Below, one piece after another: positions 27,619 to 36,134 of a stretch of DNA of 64,000 nt. How positions within the stretch are numbered: position 1 is the first letter of the stretch; every line of letters starts with the position of its first letter. The notes under the pieces are model-generated. The model did not search any database. It worked only from the letters and a program-made list of their open reading frames with translations, and had not been told where the DNA came from. The stretch lies in the NCBI RefSeq assembly GCF_021044625.1, contig NZ_CP087999.1:3803001-3867000 (forward strand). The letters run 5' to 3'. Position numbers and translations under genes: made by a program. This stretch comes from Geomonas sp. RF6 (GTDB lineage Bacteria; Desulfobacterota; Desulfuromonadia; Geobacterales; Geobacteraceae).

Positions 27619-28872
27619 TCAATCGGCTGTCAGAATCCGAATTTCAGTGATTCGTTGCGTGGTTCGGTCAAACTGCATTTCGATGTCGAGCCCTACGGGG
27701 CCTTGGCGGTTCTTGTCGATGGTCAGGATGTCGCGCTTCTTGTCGTCCTGCCAGAACAGTAAGAGGCTATGAGCCTTCTGGGCGATCTTGAAACACCCTG
27801 CGAGCTCGGCTTTAGTAGGGCGCCCCTTCGCGTTGCCTTGCCTGTTTAGCTGGGCCATCACTACGATGTGGATTCCAAGTGCCTTCGCGCAGTCCACCAG
27901 CTTCTGGGCAAACCTCGCGAGCCTCGCCTCTTCCGTCTCCTTCGAATCCCCGCTGTGGCTGATTTCGCCGATGTAGTCAACAAAAGCGACTTCGATTTTG
28001 TGTTGGATCACATACCGGGTGATGAGGGAGGTGATCTCTTCGATGGTGCGTGGGCTGCTGTCGGTCATGAACATGCCGGTCGTGTAGAACTCCTTGCCGA
28101 AAGCTACGGCTATTTCTGGACAGTTGCCACTTTCGATGTCCTTCACCTTCAGGCCGGAAAGGATCCCGCACATACGATCAAGGTTCAAGTCAACGTCATT
28201 CTCGTTGGAGATGAAGAGCGCCCGGTGTCTAGCGGTGAGCAGGTTGAAGAAGAGGTTGAGGGCAAGAGTGGATTTCCCAAATCCCGTAGCGGCGGCAATG
28301 ACCGTCATCCTCTTGGGACTGATACCGCGGAGGAGCTTGTCGAGGAGGGAGTACCCGGTGCCAGGTCCGTCCGGCTTGTCCGGGTCTTCGCGTCCTTCCT
28401 GTAGCTTCATCACGCGCCTGCATAGAGCTGCGGCGTCGAAGACCACCTTGGAGTTGTTGCTGATCGTTACCTCTGCAGCGAGGTCTGAGAATCTCTTGGC
28501 TATCTCCTCGGGCGTCAGCGTCTCCAGTTGGGCTAGCGTCTGCTGAATCTGCCAGGTAATGTGTCGCTTGTGGAAAAGGTCGCGCACTTTCCGGGCCTTT
28601 GGTAGGACGAGGGAAGGGATGATATCCTCTGTTAGGCACTCGGCCAGCATCTGCGGCGAAACCTCGGCAACCTTTGCCAGGGTCCTGAGGTCGGTCAGTG
28701 CCTTCTTCTCGTACTGCATAACGAAAGCCTTGAACGTCAAGCCTAGCTGGCGGTGGTGAAACATCTCGGGCTTGAGGATGCCCCGGACGTCCAGGAAAGT
28801 TTCCGGGTCCATGAGGAGGGCACCGATAATTTCACGCTCGGCTGCAACATCTGCAAAACTTGGCGCTTTCAT
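27619..28872 (-). CDS. DnaB-like replicative helicase of element A
   Basis: 417 aa from ATG 28,872, where its start overlaps the upstream stop (ATGA) and the protein begins MKAPSFADVAAEREIIGALL, typical of the DnaB N-terminal domain. A longer frame to 29,016 adds residues that shadow the upstream gene. The RecA-like C-terminal domain has Walker A AAATGFGKSTLALNL, Walker B EVAFVDYIGEIS and GIHIVVMAQLNRQG. It would unwind the replication fork of the element, loaded by the product of the preceding gene. This points to autonomous replication after excision. Confidence 0.88.
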   Translation of the reverse strand: MKAPSFADVAAEREIIGALLMDPETFLDVRGILKPEMFHHRQLGLTFKAFVMQYEKKALTDLRTLAKVAEVSPQMLAECLTEDIIPSLVLPKARKVRDLFHKRHITWQIQQTLAQLETLTPEEIAKRFSDLAAEVTISNNSKVVFDAAALCRRVMKLQEGREDPDKPDGPGTGYSLLDKLLRGISPKRMTVIAAATGFGKSTLALNLFFNLLTARHRALFISNENDVDLNLDRMCGILSGLKVKDIESGNCPEIAVAFGKEFYTTGMFMTDSSPRTIEEITSLITRYVIQHKIEVAFVDYIGEISHSGDSKETEEARLARFAQKLVDCAKALGIHIVVMAQLNRQGNAKGRPTKAELAGCFKIAQKAHSLLLFWQDDKKRDILTIDKNRQGPVGLDIEMQFDRTTQRITEIRILTAD

Positions 28873-29570
28873 AGCAATTCCATCACCTCTTCCTTTGTTT
28901 TCCTGCGCTCCTGGGGGGTACAGCCTAGAGCTCGCTTGATGCGAGTGGCATCGTTCCGGTGCCAGGTCCTGACGGCGGCCTTCCAATCCTTCATTTTGTT
29001 CTTGCCGACCATCCACCCCTTCGAGGCGTAGAAATCAACAAAGTGTTGAGCGTTGCCGTCATAGCCAATCTCTTCCATGTAGGCTTGAACATCTTCTTCT
29101 GTCGGTACGGTGAACCTTTTGGACATATCAAGTTCTTTTCCTTCTTTACTTTCTTGTTCTGGTACCGTTTTCGGTACTGCCTTCGGCCTGTTTTTAGTAC
29201 CGGCTTCGGTTCCATCTTCGGTACTGCCGCATTGGTACTCGTCATAATTTGTTATGCAAATTAAGGAGCTTACCGCCAAATTCTTCAGTACTATTTCTTG
29301 CGTTATTCTCTCGTCAGCCTTCAGTTCGGCGAGGAATCTAATCACCTTCCCCTTGCTCCACTTCCACCTATCCGCCAGAGCTTCCTGGGAATAGCCGACT
29401 TGCCCGCGGCGCACAGGGATCTTGATTCCGCGCCTTCGGATGTGGCCGACCTTGTGGTTTGCGAGCAAAAGCAGGTCTACCCAAGCCTGCGCCCTGGTGA
29501 AAGGCTCACCAAGCCATAGATCATGATCTGCAAGCACCCGGTGCAGTTTTACCCATCCGGCGGCACTCAT
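28869..29570 (-). CDS. Phage-type replication initiator / helicase loader-like protein
   Basis: 233 aa. The N-terminal 100 residues form a winged helix typical of phage replication proteins (GWVKLHRVLADHDLWL, RRGQVGYSQEALADRWKWSK). A variable threonine/lysine linker follows. The C-terminus HFVDFYASKGWMVGKNKMKD with KAAVRTWHRND is common in phage O/DnaD-like initiators placed before a helicase gene. Both ends overlap neighbours by ATGA (56-codon gene upstream, helicase downstream), so the three genes are one translational unit. It probably binds the element origin and recruits the helicase. Confidence 0.82.
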   Translation of the reverse strand: MSAAGWVKLHRVLADHDLWLGEPFTRAQAWVDLLLLANHKVGHIRRRGIKIPVRRGQVGYSQEALADRWKWSKGKVIRFLAELKADERITQEIVLKNLAVSSLICITNYDEYQCGSTEDGTEAGTKNRPKAVPKTVPEQESKEGKELDMSKRFTVPTEEDVQAYMEEIGYDGNAQHFVDFYASKGWMVGKNKMKDWKAAVRTWHRNDATRIKRALGCTPQERRKTKEEVMELL

Positions 29571-29737
29571 GGCAGGGGTATGATTCCTTTCAGAAGGTCG
29601 AGTTTACTAACGGGAATGATGATCTCCCGGCGGATGTGGCGATCATAGACGACGGCATAGAAGCCGATCACCTTGCCGTGCGGCGGCTCCGGCCTTGCGA
29701 TCTTAGGTGAATTATTTTTGGGGTATGATCGATTCAC
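29567..29737 (-). CDS. 56-codon gene upstream of the replication initiator, unknown
   Basis: 56 aa from GTG 29,737, preceded by GGAGGG with 7-base spacing. Its stop overlaps the next gene (CCATGAGT). The protein contains GKVIGFYAVVYDRHIRREI, a beta-rich stretch, and ends KLDLLKGIIPLP. The good binding site and coupled stop support a real gene despite its small size. Function unknown; perhaps a DNA-binding or replication accessory protein. Confidence 0.6.
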   Translation of the reverse strand: MNRSYPKNNSPKIARPEPPHGKVIGFYAVVYDRHIRREIIIPVSKLDLLKGIIPLP

Positions 29738-29769
29738 AGGATGCCCTCCAAGTTTTAGAACCAGCCGGC

Positions 29770-30054
29770 TTACCTAGCTTTTAGTGCACCAAATCTGTAC
29801 CGAACACCGTTCCCAACTTTGATATACGGAACCTGGGGGGACACTCCGCCGTTGAGTCGGTCCAGTCGCAGCCACTGGACAGACTTCGTGAGATACGCTG
29901 CGGCTTCAAACTCATCCAACAAGGCGTCATCGCCGAGGGCTTGGACCTTACTGGACAGCCTCTCCATGGCGCCGGCACGTTTTTCCGCAAACATTTCAGC
30001 CCGACGCCGTCTCTTCTCTTCCGGTGTTGATGCCTTATAGGGTTTCCTACTCAT
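29770..30054 (-). CDS. AlpA/excisionase-like DNA-binding protein
   Basis: 94 aa. GGAGG lies 6 bases before the ATG. A basic N-terminus (KRRRRAEMFAEKRAG) is followed by a MerR-type winged helix: DEFEAAAYLTKSVQWLRLDR ... VPYIKVGNGVRYRFGAL, matching the AlpA/excisionase pattern (xxAAxYLxxS...PxxKxGxxVRYR). Such proteins activate integrase or excision and replication in satellites. Here it stands between the integrase operon and the replication operon, all leftward, so it is a plausible switch protein. Confidence 0.75.
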   Translation of the reverse strand: MSRKPYKASTPEEKRRRRAEMFAEKRAGAMERLSSKVQALGDDALLDEFEAAAYLTKSVQWLRLDRLNGGVSPQVPYIKVGNGVRYRFGALKAR

Positions 30055-30164
30055 TTTCCACCTCCAAAAAAAATCCGGTTGCTTCCGTTGTTGCTAACGG
30101 ATGTAACCGGATTTCTAAAGTGTCGGTGAAAAAGGCGTTCTTGCGGGCTACCAGTGATTCAAAT

Positions 30165-30929
30165 TTACGCGGTGATTCTTTCGTACCTCTCTCTAACTGT
30201 CTGTGTGGCTTTGGCGTGTCCCAGCTTCCCCCAACACCACGGGTATGTTACTTCTAAAAGTTTTGCCGAAAGGGTGTAGTAATCATACCGGCCATATTCT
30301 CCTACCTCTCTACCGGTCAATGCCTTCTTCATAGTTTCAACGAGTTGCTTTATAATTGGATTCCACTCAGTACGGCTGGTTATGCTTTTATATTCCGACC
30401 CATCCGGCTTGTATCTTGATTTTGCATTAATTTCAGTGTCTAAAAAGTCACGATAAGCTGTGGCCAAAGCAAGTGCTTCTTGCAAAGGCTCAAGTACTAC
30501 TGTCGGGTAAAATCTGGACTCGCTGCACGCCTTGATATGGGAAGAAATGCGTTTTATCGTGGCGTTTAGTTCTTTTCTGGTTTGTCTTGCGCCTTTAGTT
30601 TTGCTGTAGGTGTAAGTCGTAGTGCCGCCGTCCCACAGCACATCGTAGGCCTTTGGTTTAATAACTTTGCAGACTGCTCGTGTGACTTCAGCAGGAAAAT
30701 CTTTCAAGACTTTCTTGATGGCCGCTCCACTGGGCACTCCTCTATGCTCATCAAAGAGCATTTTTTCTGCAAGGTGGAGAAAGAATTTTTGCTTATTAGC
30801 ATCTAGCCTTTCAAAGTCAGCAAATTTGTCTGTAAACAGGAGCATAAACTTTAACTCTTGCTTCGCTGGTGTGTCTAAATCGTTCCAATCCTTCCGAACG
30901 ATGGCTGCATAATCTTTCTTATCGCTCAT
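30165..30929 (-). CDS. Unknown protein cotranscribed with integrase A
   Basis: 254 aa. Its ATG overlaps the integrase stop (ATGA at 30,929-30,926), so it is translated with the integrase. It is mostly helical and lysine-rich (KDWNDLDTPAKQELKFMLLF; KKALTGREVGEYGRYDYYTL) and has no signal peptide or membrane segment. No family recognised. Coupling to the integrase suggests a recombination or excision accessory role, but that is inference. Confidence 0.65.
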   Translation of the reverse strand: MSDKKDYAAIVRKDWNDLDTPAKQELKFMLLFTDKFADFERLDANKQKFFLHLAEKMLFDEHRGVPSGAAIKKVLKDFPAEVTRAVCKVIKPKAYDVLWDGGTTTYTYSKTKGARQTRKELNATIKRISSHIKACSESRFYPTVVLEPLQEALALATAYRDFLDTEINAKSRYKPDGSEYKSITSRTEWNPIIKQLVETMKKALTGREVGEYGRYDYYTLSAKLLEVTYPWCWGKLGHAKATQTVRERYERITA

Positions 30930-32209
30930 AGGGAAGGTACCCTTCTCCTTTCCTCAAGATTCACGATCTTAGTCACCTGCTTCTGTTGCTTCTCAATAAG
31001 TGTTTTTGCGGCAAGGAGCACAGAGACCGGCCGAGTGACGCAACCGAGTATGAGGTCAGTGATTTCCTGCATTTTGCGATGGGGACCGCTGTTCTCAAAA
31101 TCGAAGATGTAGCCACCTGTCACGTCAGTGATTGAGTGATTTACGAGCCGTTTAATCAATGTCTCTGAAATGCCCAGACTCGCCGCCGCACTCATAAACG
31201 TACGCCGCAAGTCGTGCGGGTTGAATTTGAATCCGGCAGCCTCGGATATTGCGGCTACTGCCTTCTTGGGCTCGACGAGGTGTCCCGATTCGCTCGTAAG
31301 AGACGGGAAGACGTACTCATTCACCTTGGTTTCTTTTCGTTGCTTGAGGAGGTCGCATAGGAAATTAGAGAGGGGGAGTGTATGGTCCTTCCCGTTCTTC
31401 GTGTCCCTGGCGATCAACGTCTTCCCCTTCAGGTCTATATCCTCCCAGCGGAGGGAAAAACCTTCACTGCGCCTGAGGCCCGTTAGCAATAACAGCATCA
31501 AATAATCAGCGATGTCCTGGTTGCGGTAGTCAATGACCGCTAGGTACCACGCTGGCAGCAGATGTGCCTGCACGACCCCGGTTCGCCTCTCGGACGGATT
31601 CCACTTGGTCCGTGGTATCCTTGCCGGGTTCTCAGGTAACAGGCGCTTGTTGGCATAGAATACGGCTCTAACGGTGCGAACGAATTTGTTCGCAGATTCC
31701 TTGAAGCCCTTTCGCGTTATCTCGGTATGCTTCTTCAAAACCATTTCCGGCGTAATGCTCTTCACCGGCTTGTTCATCCAATCGGCAGCGTGATTTTGCA
31801 ACAGCCCGCGGTAAATCTTGATCGTGTTCTCTTTCAAGTTCGGGTTGTCCAGAAAGTAGTTCTCAAGGGCTTGGGCCACCGTGATGCCCTGCTCTCGGCG
31901 AGTCTTCTTTGCCTCATTCGGGTTCACACCCGCCTCGATATCGGCGACGATCACCGCGGCTCGTTTCCTGGCGTTGAGTTTTGGGTCATTGTGGTCGGGA
32001 AGAAACACACCATGGTCGCCGATCACGACGCGGGTCATTCTGCCGTTGCACCGCTTCGCCACGCAGTAGACCGCTTTGGTCCCGCTGAGCCGTACAAGGA
32101 AACCTTTGATCTCAGTGTCGTACACGTCCCTGCGTGCTGCACCTGTAGCCATGTGCTCAGCAAGCATTTTGTTGACGCGGTCCTTCGTCAGCTTAAATCT
32201 CGTCGCCAT
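30926..32209 (-). CDS. int: Tyrosine integrase of element A
   Basis: 427 aa from ATG 32,209 (MATRFKLTKDRVNKM), with AAGGGAGA upstream. A longer frame reads through the GGGTTGC arm-site repeats and is not credible. The N-terminal arm-binding domain (IKGFLVRLSGTKAVYCVAKR) is followed by a core-binding SAM-like domain and the catalytic domain: Arg in LTGLRRSEGF, HDLRRTF, VNHSIT, and a nucleophile Tyr in TGGYIFD. It lies beside the att copy at 32,397 and should catalyse recombination into tRNA-Arg. Confidence 0.92.
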   Translation of the reverse strand: MATRFKLTKDRVNKMLAEHMATGAARRDVYDTEIKGFLVRLSGTKAVYCVAKRCNGRMTRVVIGDHGVFLPDHNDPKLNARKRAAVIVADIEAGVNPNEAKKTRREQGITVAQALENYFLDNPNLKENTIKIYRGLLQNHAADWMNKPVKSITPEMVLKKHTEITRKGFKESANKFVRTVRAVFYANKRLLPENPARIPRTKWNPSERRTGVVQAHLLPAWYLAVIDYRNQDIADYLMLLLLTGLRRSEGFSLRWEDIDLKGKTLIARDTKNGKDHTLPLSNFLCDLLKQRKETKVNEYVFPSLTSESGHLVEPKKAVAAISEAAGFKFNPHDLRRTFMSAAASLGISETLIKRLVNHSITDVTGGYIFDFENSGPHRKMQEITDLILGCVTRPVSVLLAAKTLIEKQQKQVTKIVNLEERRRVPSL

Positions 32210-32225
32210 TCGGAGGTCTCCCTTA

Positions 32226-32300
32226 GGGTTGCTATTGGGTTGCAGATTGTGGCGTGGGTTGCAACCGGGTTGCGGTAAAGTTGATGTGCCTTTGGGTTGC
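32226..32300 (+). repeat. Putative integrase arm sites, right end of element A
   Basis: GGGTTGC at 32,226, 32,237, 32,256, 32,267 and 32,294. The first two pairs have starts 11 bp apart, like the pair at 19,165/19,176. They lie between the integrase start and att. Confidence 0.75.
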
Positions 32301-32396
32301 AATTAGCAACCAATATACTACCAACCCCACGTTATGCAAGCCTTTTTAGCAACAGACGAAGGAAGGGGATAAACCATTGGGTGGTGTGCCGAAGAA

Positions 32397-32442
32397 CTCC
32401 TAAGGAAGGGGTCGGACGTTCGAATCGTCTCGGGGACGCCAA
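32397..32442 (+). repeat. Internal att: tRNA 3'-end core repeat, copy 2
   Basis: 46 bp identical to 19,073-19,118. It lacks the upstream half of the tRNA and the terminator, so it is not a functional tRNA. It marks the junction of elements A and B. Confidence 0.9.
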
Positions 32443-32492
32443 TTTCATAACTAGCTGATATAGCTGGTAAAAAATAAAGCCTCTCAATGCTA

Positions 32493-32511
32493 GGTATACA
32501 ACAAGGTATAC
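32493..32511 (+). repeat. Putative integrase arm sites, left end of element B
   Basis: GGTATAC at 32,493-32,499 and 32,505-32,511, just before the first integrase gene. A matching pair occurs at 53,104 and 53,116. Confidence 0.6.
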
Positions 32512-32526
32512 AAGGAGCGAGAGGCT

Positions 32527-33813
32527 TTGTCATATCCAACACACCTAATCACGGTCAATAGGCGGTTCTACTACAAGATTAAAGTCCCTGCTGACCTGTC
32601 CCATCTGTTCCCCTGCAAGTTCATCAAGAAGTCACTCCAGACAGACCAGTTGCACGCTGCTAAGACCATGCTGCGGTATTGCGAGTTCAAGACTCACAAT
32701 GCCTTCGCATTGCTAAGGACTGGTACGTTAGCACCGGACCAGGCTCAGCGGGTGGTGAATAGCTTGCTGCCTGTACAGAAGGAACAGCGACCCAAGGGGA
32801 AGACGGTCATGGATGTCATCAAGACGTACACGGCTGAAAAGGAGTCAGGCTGGACAGATAAGACCAAGATAGAGGTGGAAGGCGTCTTCAAGCTGCTGGT
32901 GGATATACTCGGCGACATTGAGATAACGACGATCACCAGACCAATGTTGGTAGAGCTGAGGTCATCGCTGCTGCGAGTACCACCACATTTCTACAAGAGG
33001 AACCCAGGCAAGTCGGTGAAGCAGGCTGTAGCGTCAAGTGACGGGCCGGGGATAAGTATTAAGTCCGTGAATAAGCATATGGCCAGGGTTGGCAGCCTCC
33101 TCAAGTACTGCTGTGAGCATGGCCTTATCCCCAATAACCCCGGTACAGGACTGCAACTGTCCGAGAAGCAGAGAGCCGACGAAGAGAGGAGCTCGTATAG
33201 CCCTGAAGACATCAAGAAGATTGTCGCTAACCTGCCACTTGATGCCGCTACGCCTGAACGATACTGGATACCGCTGATAGGCCTGTATTCGGGGATGAGG
33301 TTAAACGAGATCTGTCAGCTTCATACGGAAGACGTTCTAAATGTTGAGGGCCATTGGTGTTTCAATATCAATGGTATCGGTGACAAGCGGCTTAAGAATG
33401 CGGCAAGTGCCAGAGTTATACCTCTTCACCCGGCATTAATAGACCTTGGCTTCCTTCAGCATGTGGAAAAGATGAAGGAGGGCAAATATCCCCGGCTGTG
33501 GATGAATCTTGAGCATATACGGCTACATGGGTATACCAACGGGATCGGCAAGTGGTATCAAAGATTCAACCGCGAATACGTCACTGAAGACCCCAAGAAG
33601 GTCTTTCACAGCATGAGGCATACCGTAGCTGATGCCCTAAAGCAAAAAGGCGTCTCAGAGGGAATTATAGCCGAAATACTAGGGCATTCACACGCGAGTA
33701 TTACCAGTGGTAGATATGGTAAGCGGTACCAGCCTAAGGTGCTACTGGATGCATTGTCGCAGTTGAGTTACGAAGTTGTCTTTCCTGCAAGGAAAAAACG
33801 ACAAGAAACTTGA
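32527..33813 (+). CDS. int: Tyrosine integrase, left end of element B
   Basis: 428 aa from TTG 32,527, preceded by AAGGAGCGAGAGG. The N-terminus (HLITVNRRFYYKIKVPADLS) has the short beta-rich form found in phage integrases of the DUF6538 type. Catalytic residues: Arg in YSGMRLNEICQL, HSMRHTVAD, LGHSHASITSGRYG with the following Tyr as nucleophile region. It lies directly inside the internal att copy and behind the GGTATA pair. A second integrase sits at the other end of the same element. Confidence 0.9.
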   Translation: MSYPTHLITVNRRFYYKIKVPADLSHLFPCKFIKKSLQTDQLHAAKTMLRYCEFKTHNAFALLRTGTLAPDQAQRVVNSLLPVQKEQRPKGKTVMDVIKTYTAEKESGWTDKTKIEVEGVFKLLVDILGDIEITTITRPMLVELRSSLLRVPPHFYKRNPGKSVKQAVASSDGPGISIKSVNKHMARVGSLLKYCCEHGLIPNNPGTGLQLSEKQRADEERSSYSPEDIKKIVANLPLDAATPERYWIPLIGLYSGMRLNEICQLHTEDVLNVEGHWCFNINGIGDKRLKNAASARVIPLHPALIDLGFLQHVEKMKEGKYPRLWMNLEHIRLHGYTNGIGKWYQRFNREYVTEDPKKVFHSMRHTVADALKQKGVSEGIIAEILGHSHASITSGRYGKRYQPKVLLDALSQLSYEVVFPARKKRQET

Positions 33814-33841
33814 AATTTTAATAAAAATATGTTTTTATGAG

Positions 33842-33995
33842 GCGCGGCTTGTAGGCAGATTTGTTATTGTGAATCGCAATATAAGAAACCAAAGTCAGGG
33901 AGTGTTGCTTCCCACAGACGTACCGCACTTTGGCTACTAGCATTATGACTTTACGTTACTTGACGTTATCGCTTAAGAGTGCCTACGAGCCGCGT
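33842..33995 (+). ncRNA. Retron msr-msd non-coding RNA
   Basis: The flanking a1/a2 inverted repeats are clear: 33,842-33,857 (GCGCGGCTTGTAGGCA) pairs over all 16 bases with 33,980-33,995 (TGCCTACGAGCCGCGT), with two G-U pairs. Inside are a short msr-like hairpin (33,866-33,880, ATTGTG-AAT-CGCAAT) and a larger one closed by CCAAAGT (33,889-33,895) and ACTTTGG (33,927-33,933) with an inner GGGA/TCCC stem. The RNA ends 22 bases before the RT start, the usual retron order. Which part is reverse-transcribed cannot be fixed by eye. Confidence 0.8.
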
Positions 33996-34017
33996 ACAAT
34001 TCTCAGGTAAGATCCTC

Positions 34018-35769
34018 ATGTCATCTCTTGAAAAGCTGAAAAAAGCAGTTACTCTCAGCGATCTAGCAGTCCTTCTTGGTTATAAGCCTAAAGCAGTATC
34101 TTACATACTATACAAGCTCTCGCTTGAAGAAAAATATACAGTATTTACCATACCCAAGAAGGGTGGTGGTGAGCGTACAATAAAAGCACCTACAGAGCAG
34201 TTAAAGCGATTACAGAAACGCTTGGCTGATCATCTAGGCAAGTGCTATGAGGAAATATATACCAAAGGTCCTCATAAGAATCCTTTATGTCACGCTTTCA
34301 GAAAAAAATTTTCTATTGTGACAAATGCGGAAAATCATGTCAATAGACGGCATGTTTTTAATGCGGATATCAAAGACTTCTTTCCCACAATCCATTTTGG
34401 CAGAGTGAGAGGATTTTTTATTAAGAATGTGCACTTCACGCTTGAGCCTAAAGTGGCAACCGTCATTGCTCAAATAGCTTGTTGTGGGGACGAACTGCCT
34501 CAGGGGAGTCCATGTTCTCCAGTGATATCAAACCTTGTGGCCGGGCACTTAGATATAAGAATGGCTACGTTGGCTAAAAAGGCCAAGTGTACATATTCGA
34601 GATATGCAGATGACTTAACATTTTCAACCAATCGCAAAGAATTTCCAGATCTTATTGCTGTTCTAAAAGAAGGAAGTGACAAAGAATGGACAGCAGGTCC
34701 AGGGCTGTTGAAAGAACTTAAGCGAGCTGATTTTACGATTAATGAAAGGAAAACATCATTACAAAATTCCACCGGGAGACAAATTGCCACTGGGCTTGTA
34801 GTCAATGACAAGGTAAACGTCCGGCGTGAATACTACAAACAAGCTAGATCAATGTGTTACTCCCTGTTTTTGAACGGTGACTTTTACAGGGGGAGTCATC
34901 ATGTCAGCACAATTGAACAACCTGTAGCGAGCAGTGATGTTCAGGCGGAAGCAAGTGCTGAGAAGCATGCAAAAAGTGGCACTTTAAATTACTTGGAGGG
35001 TGTACTCAGTTACATTTACAGTGTTAAAGCATCTCACGACCAGCGGAAGACTTGCGCTAAAAGGAGCTACCCTTCAGCTGTAATGAAGTTGTATAGGCAG
35101 TTTCTTCATTACAAACATTTTTTTGTATTACAAAAGCCCCTTATAATATGCGAAGGAAAAACAGATGTCATATATTTGAAATGCGCCTTGAGGCAATTAG
35201 GTAAAAGCCACCCTAGTTTAATCAAGTTAAATGGCAAAGAATTTGTGTATGAAGTAAGCTTTCTGAATATGAGTAAAAATCTTAAGGAAGTTTTTGCTAT
35301 GTCAGAAGGTACGCCTGGGCTAGCCAGTATAATGGAGAATTTCCATAAAAATATGGCAGGCTTTGAAGGTGAGGGTAAAAAACATCCTGTTATTCTGCTT
35401 GTCGATAACGATTCAGGTGCCAAAGAAATTAAGAAGAAGATTGATCACAAAAACCCCGCAAAAACATTTCATCGTTATGCTGATAATCTTTATGTCATAC
35501 TAATTCCTAATAAACCTGGACAAGAAGAAACGGCTATAGAGCATCTGTTCGACGCAAAAACGTTATCGACTACGATTGACGGAAAGAAGTTTAACAGTAG
35601 TGCCGAGCTTAATCCAAAAACAGAGTACGGAAAGATAGTTTTTGCAGAAAAGGTGATAAAAGCAAATCAGCAAAACATAGATTTCAGTGGATTTGACAGT
35701 ATTTTGCAACAGTTCGAAGCTGTAATTGTAGACTATAACAAACAACAAACTCAAAGTGTTACATCCTAA
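34018..35769 (+). CDS. Retron reverse transcriptase fused to a TOPRIM domain
   Basis: 583 aa from ATG 34,018; the longer frame from GTG 33,979 reads through the a2 repeat. RT motifs in order: NAENH at 103-107 (retron NAxxH), NADIKDFFPTI, LPQGSPCSPVISN, catalytic YADD at 196-199, and TGLVVN at 258-263 (retron VTG motif). Residues about 372-500 are TOPRIM-like: LIICEGKTDV with Glu379, and LLVDNDSG with Asp463/Asp465. Retrons make msDNA (a DNA-RNA hybrid) and act as anti-phage systems. Fusion to TOPRIM is a recognised subtype (type I-C as I recall it), where TOPRIM is the probable toxic effector. No ATPase partner is adjacent. Confidence 0.9.
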   Translation: MSSLEKLKKAVTLSDLAVLLGYKPKAVSYILYKLSLEEKYTVFTIPKKGGGERTIKAPTEQLKRLQKRLADHLGKCYEEIYTKGPHKNPLCHAFRKKFSIVTNAENHVNRRHVFNADIKDFFPTIHFGRVRGFFIKNVHFTLEPKVATVIAQIACCGDELPQGSPCSPVISNLVAGHLDIRMATLAKKAKCTYSRYADDLTFSTNRKEFPDLIAVLKEGSDKEWTAGPGLLKELKRADFTINERKTSLQNSTGRQIATGLVVNDKVNVRREYYKQARSMCYSLFLNGDFYRGSHHVSTIEQPVASSDVQAEASAEKHAKSGTLNYLEGVLSYIYSVKASHDQRKTCAKRSYPSAVMKLYRQFLHYKHFFVLQKPLIICEGKTDVIYLKCALRQLGKSHPSLIKLNGKEFVYEVSFLNMSKNLKEVFAMSEGTPGLASIMENFHKNMAGFEGEGKKHPVILLVDNDSGAKEIKKKIDHKNPAKTFHRYADNLYVILIPNKPGQEETAIEHLFDAKTLSTTIDGKKFNSSAELNPKTEYGKIVFAEKVIKANQQNIDFSGFDSILQQFEAVIVDYNKQQTQSVTS

Positions 35770-36134
35770 TAATTATACACTGGCCTAGATTTGCAACGGT
35801 TGCGTTTAAACGATAAGGACGCTGCAACCCTTGAGCGCTGTAGTTGTTCCAGTTGGCGCAAGGGTGGGGCGTAGGTGGTTGTTGTCACAGATGCATTGAC
35901 GGCTGTGATGGCTTTCAGGCGCTATGCCAAGATCACCAGTTCCGCTTCTCAATCATTATCTAAAAGGCAGATAACGATTTCGAACCGGGCCCAAAAACCT
36001 GCAATTTCATCTACATAACGTTTGCATGAATAAGCTGGTATTTGGTAAAGTCCCGTAAAATATCCCGTTCCCTTGGGTGTAAGTGTACGATATTGCACGC
36101 TTTAAAAGGGATATGTAATCCGTTAGGAGCCGGA
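35770..36134. other. Gap after the retron
   Basis: No gene or tRNA supported. An imperfect inverted repeat around GCAACGGTTGCG (about 35,794) and CGCTGCAACCC (about 35,820) follows the RT stop closely and may be a weak terminator. Confidence 0.4.

Larger units (their letters stand above)
19119..32441. mobile_element. Integrative element A (about 13.3 kb), satellite-like
   Basis: It is bounded by the 46-bp tRNA-derived repeats. The element encodes a tyrosine integrase at its right end, AlpA-like, replication initiator and DnaB-like proteins, and a type III-like R-M pair as cargo at its left end. GGGTTGC direct repeats occur at both ends only (19,165, 19,176; 32,226, 32,237, 32,256, 32,267, 32,294), consistent with integrase arm sites. 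No capsid, tail or conjugation genes were found. Confidence 0.85.

Noticed and set aside
32390-32445. Second tRNA-Arg gene
   Set aside because: Only the 3' 45 nt are present; the acceptor 5' strand, D arm and half of the anticodon stem are missing, so it is an att remnant.
35970-36020. TTCGAACC-containing stretch resembling a tRNA T arm after the retron
   Set aside because: No acceptor or anticodon stem can be formed around it, and it does not match the tRNA-Arg att core.
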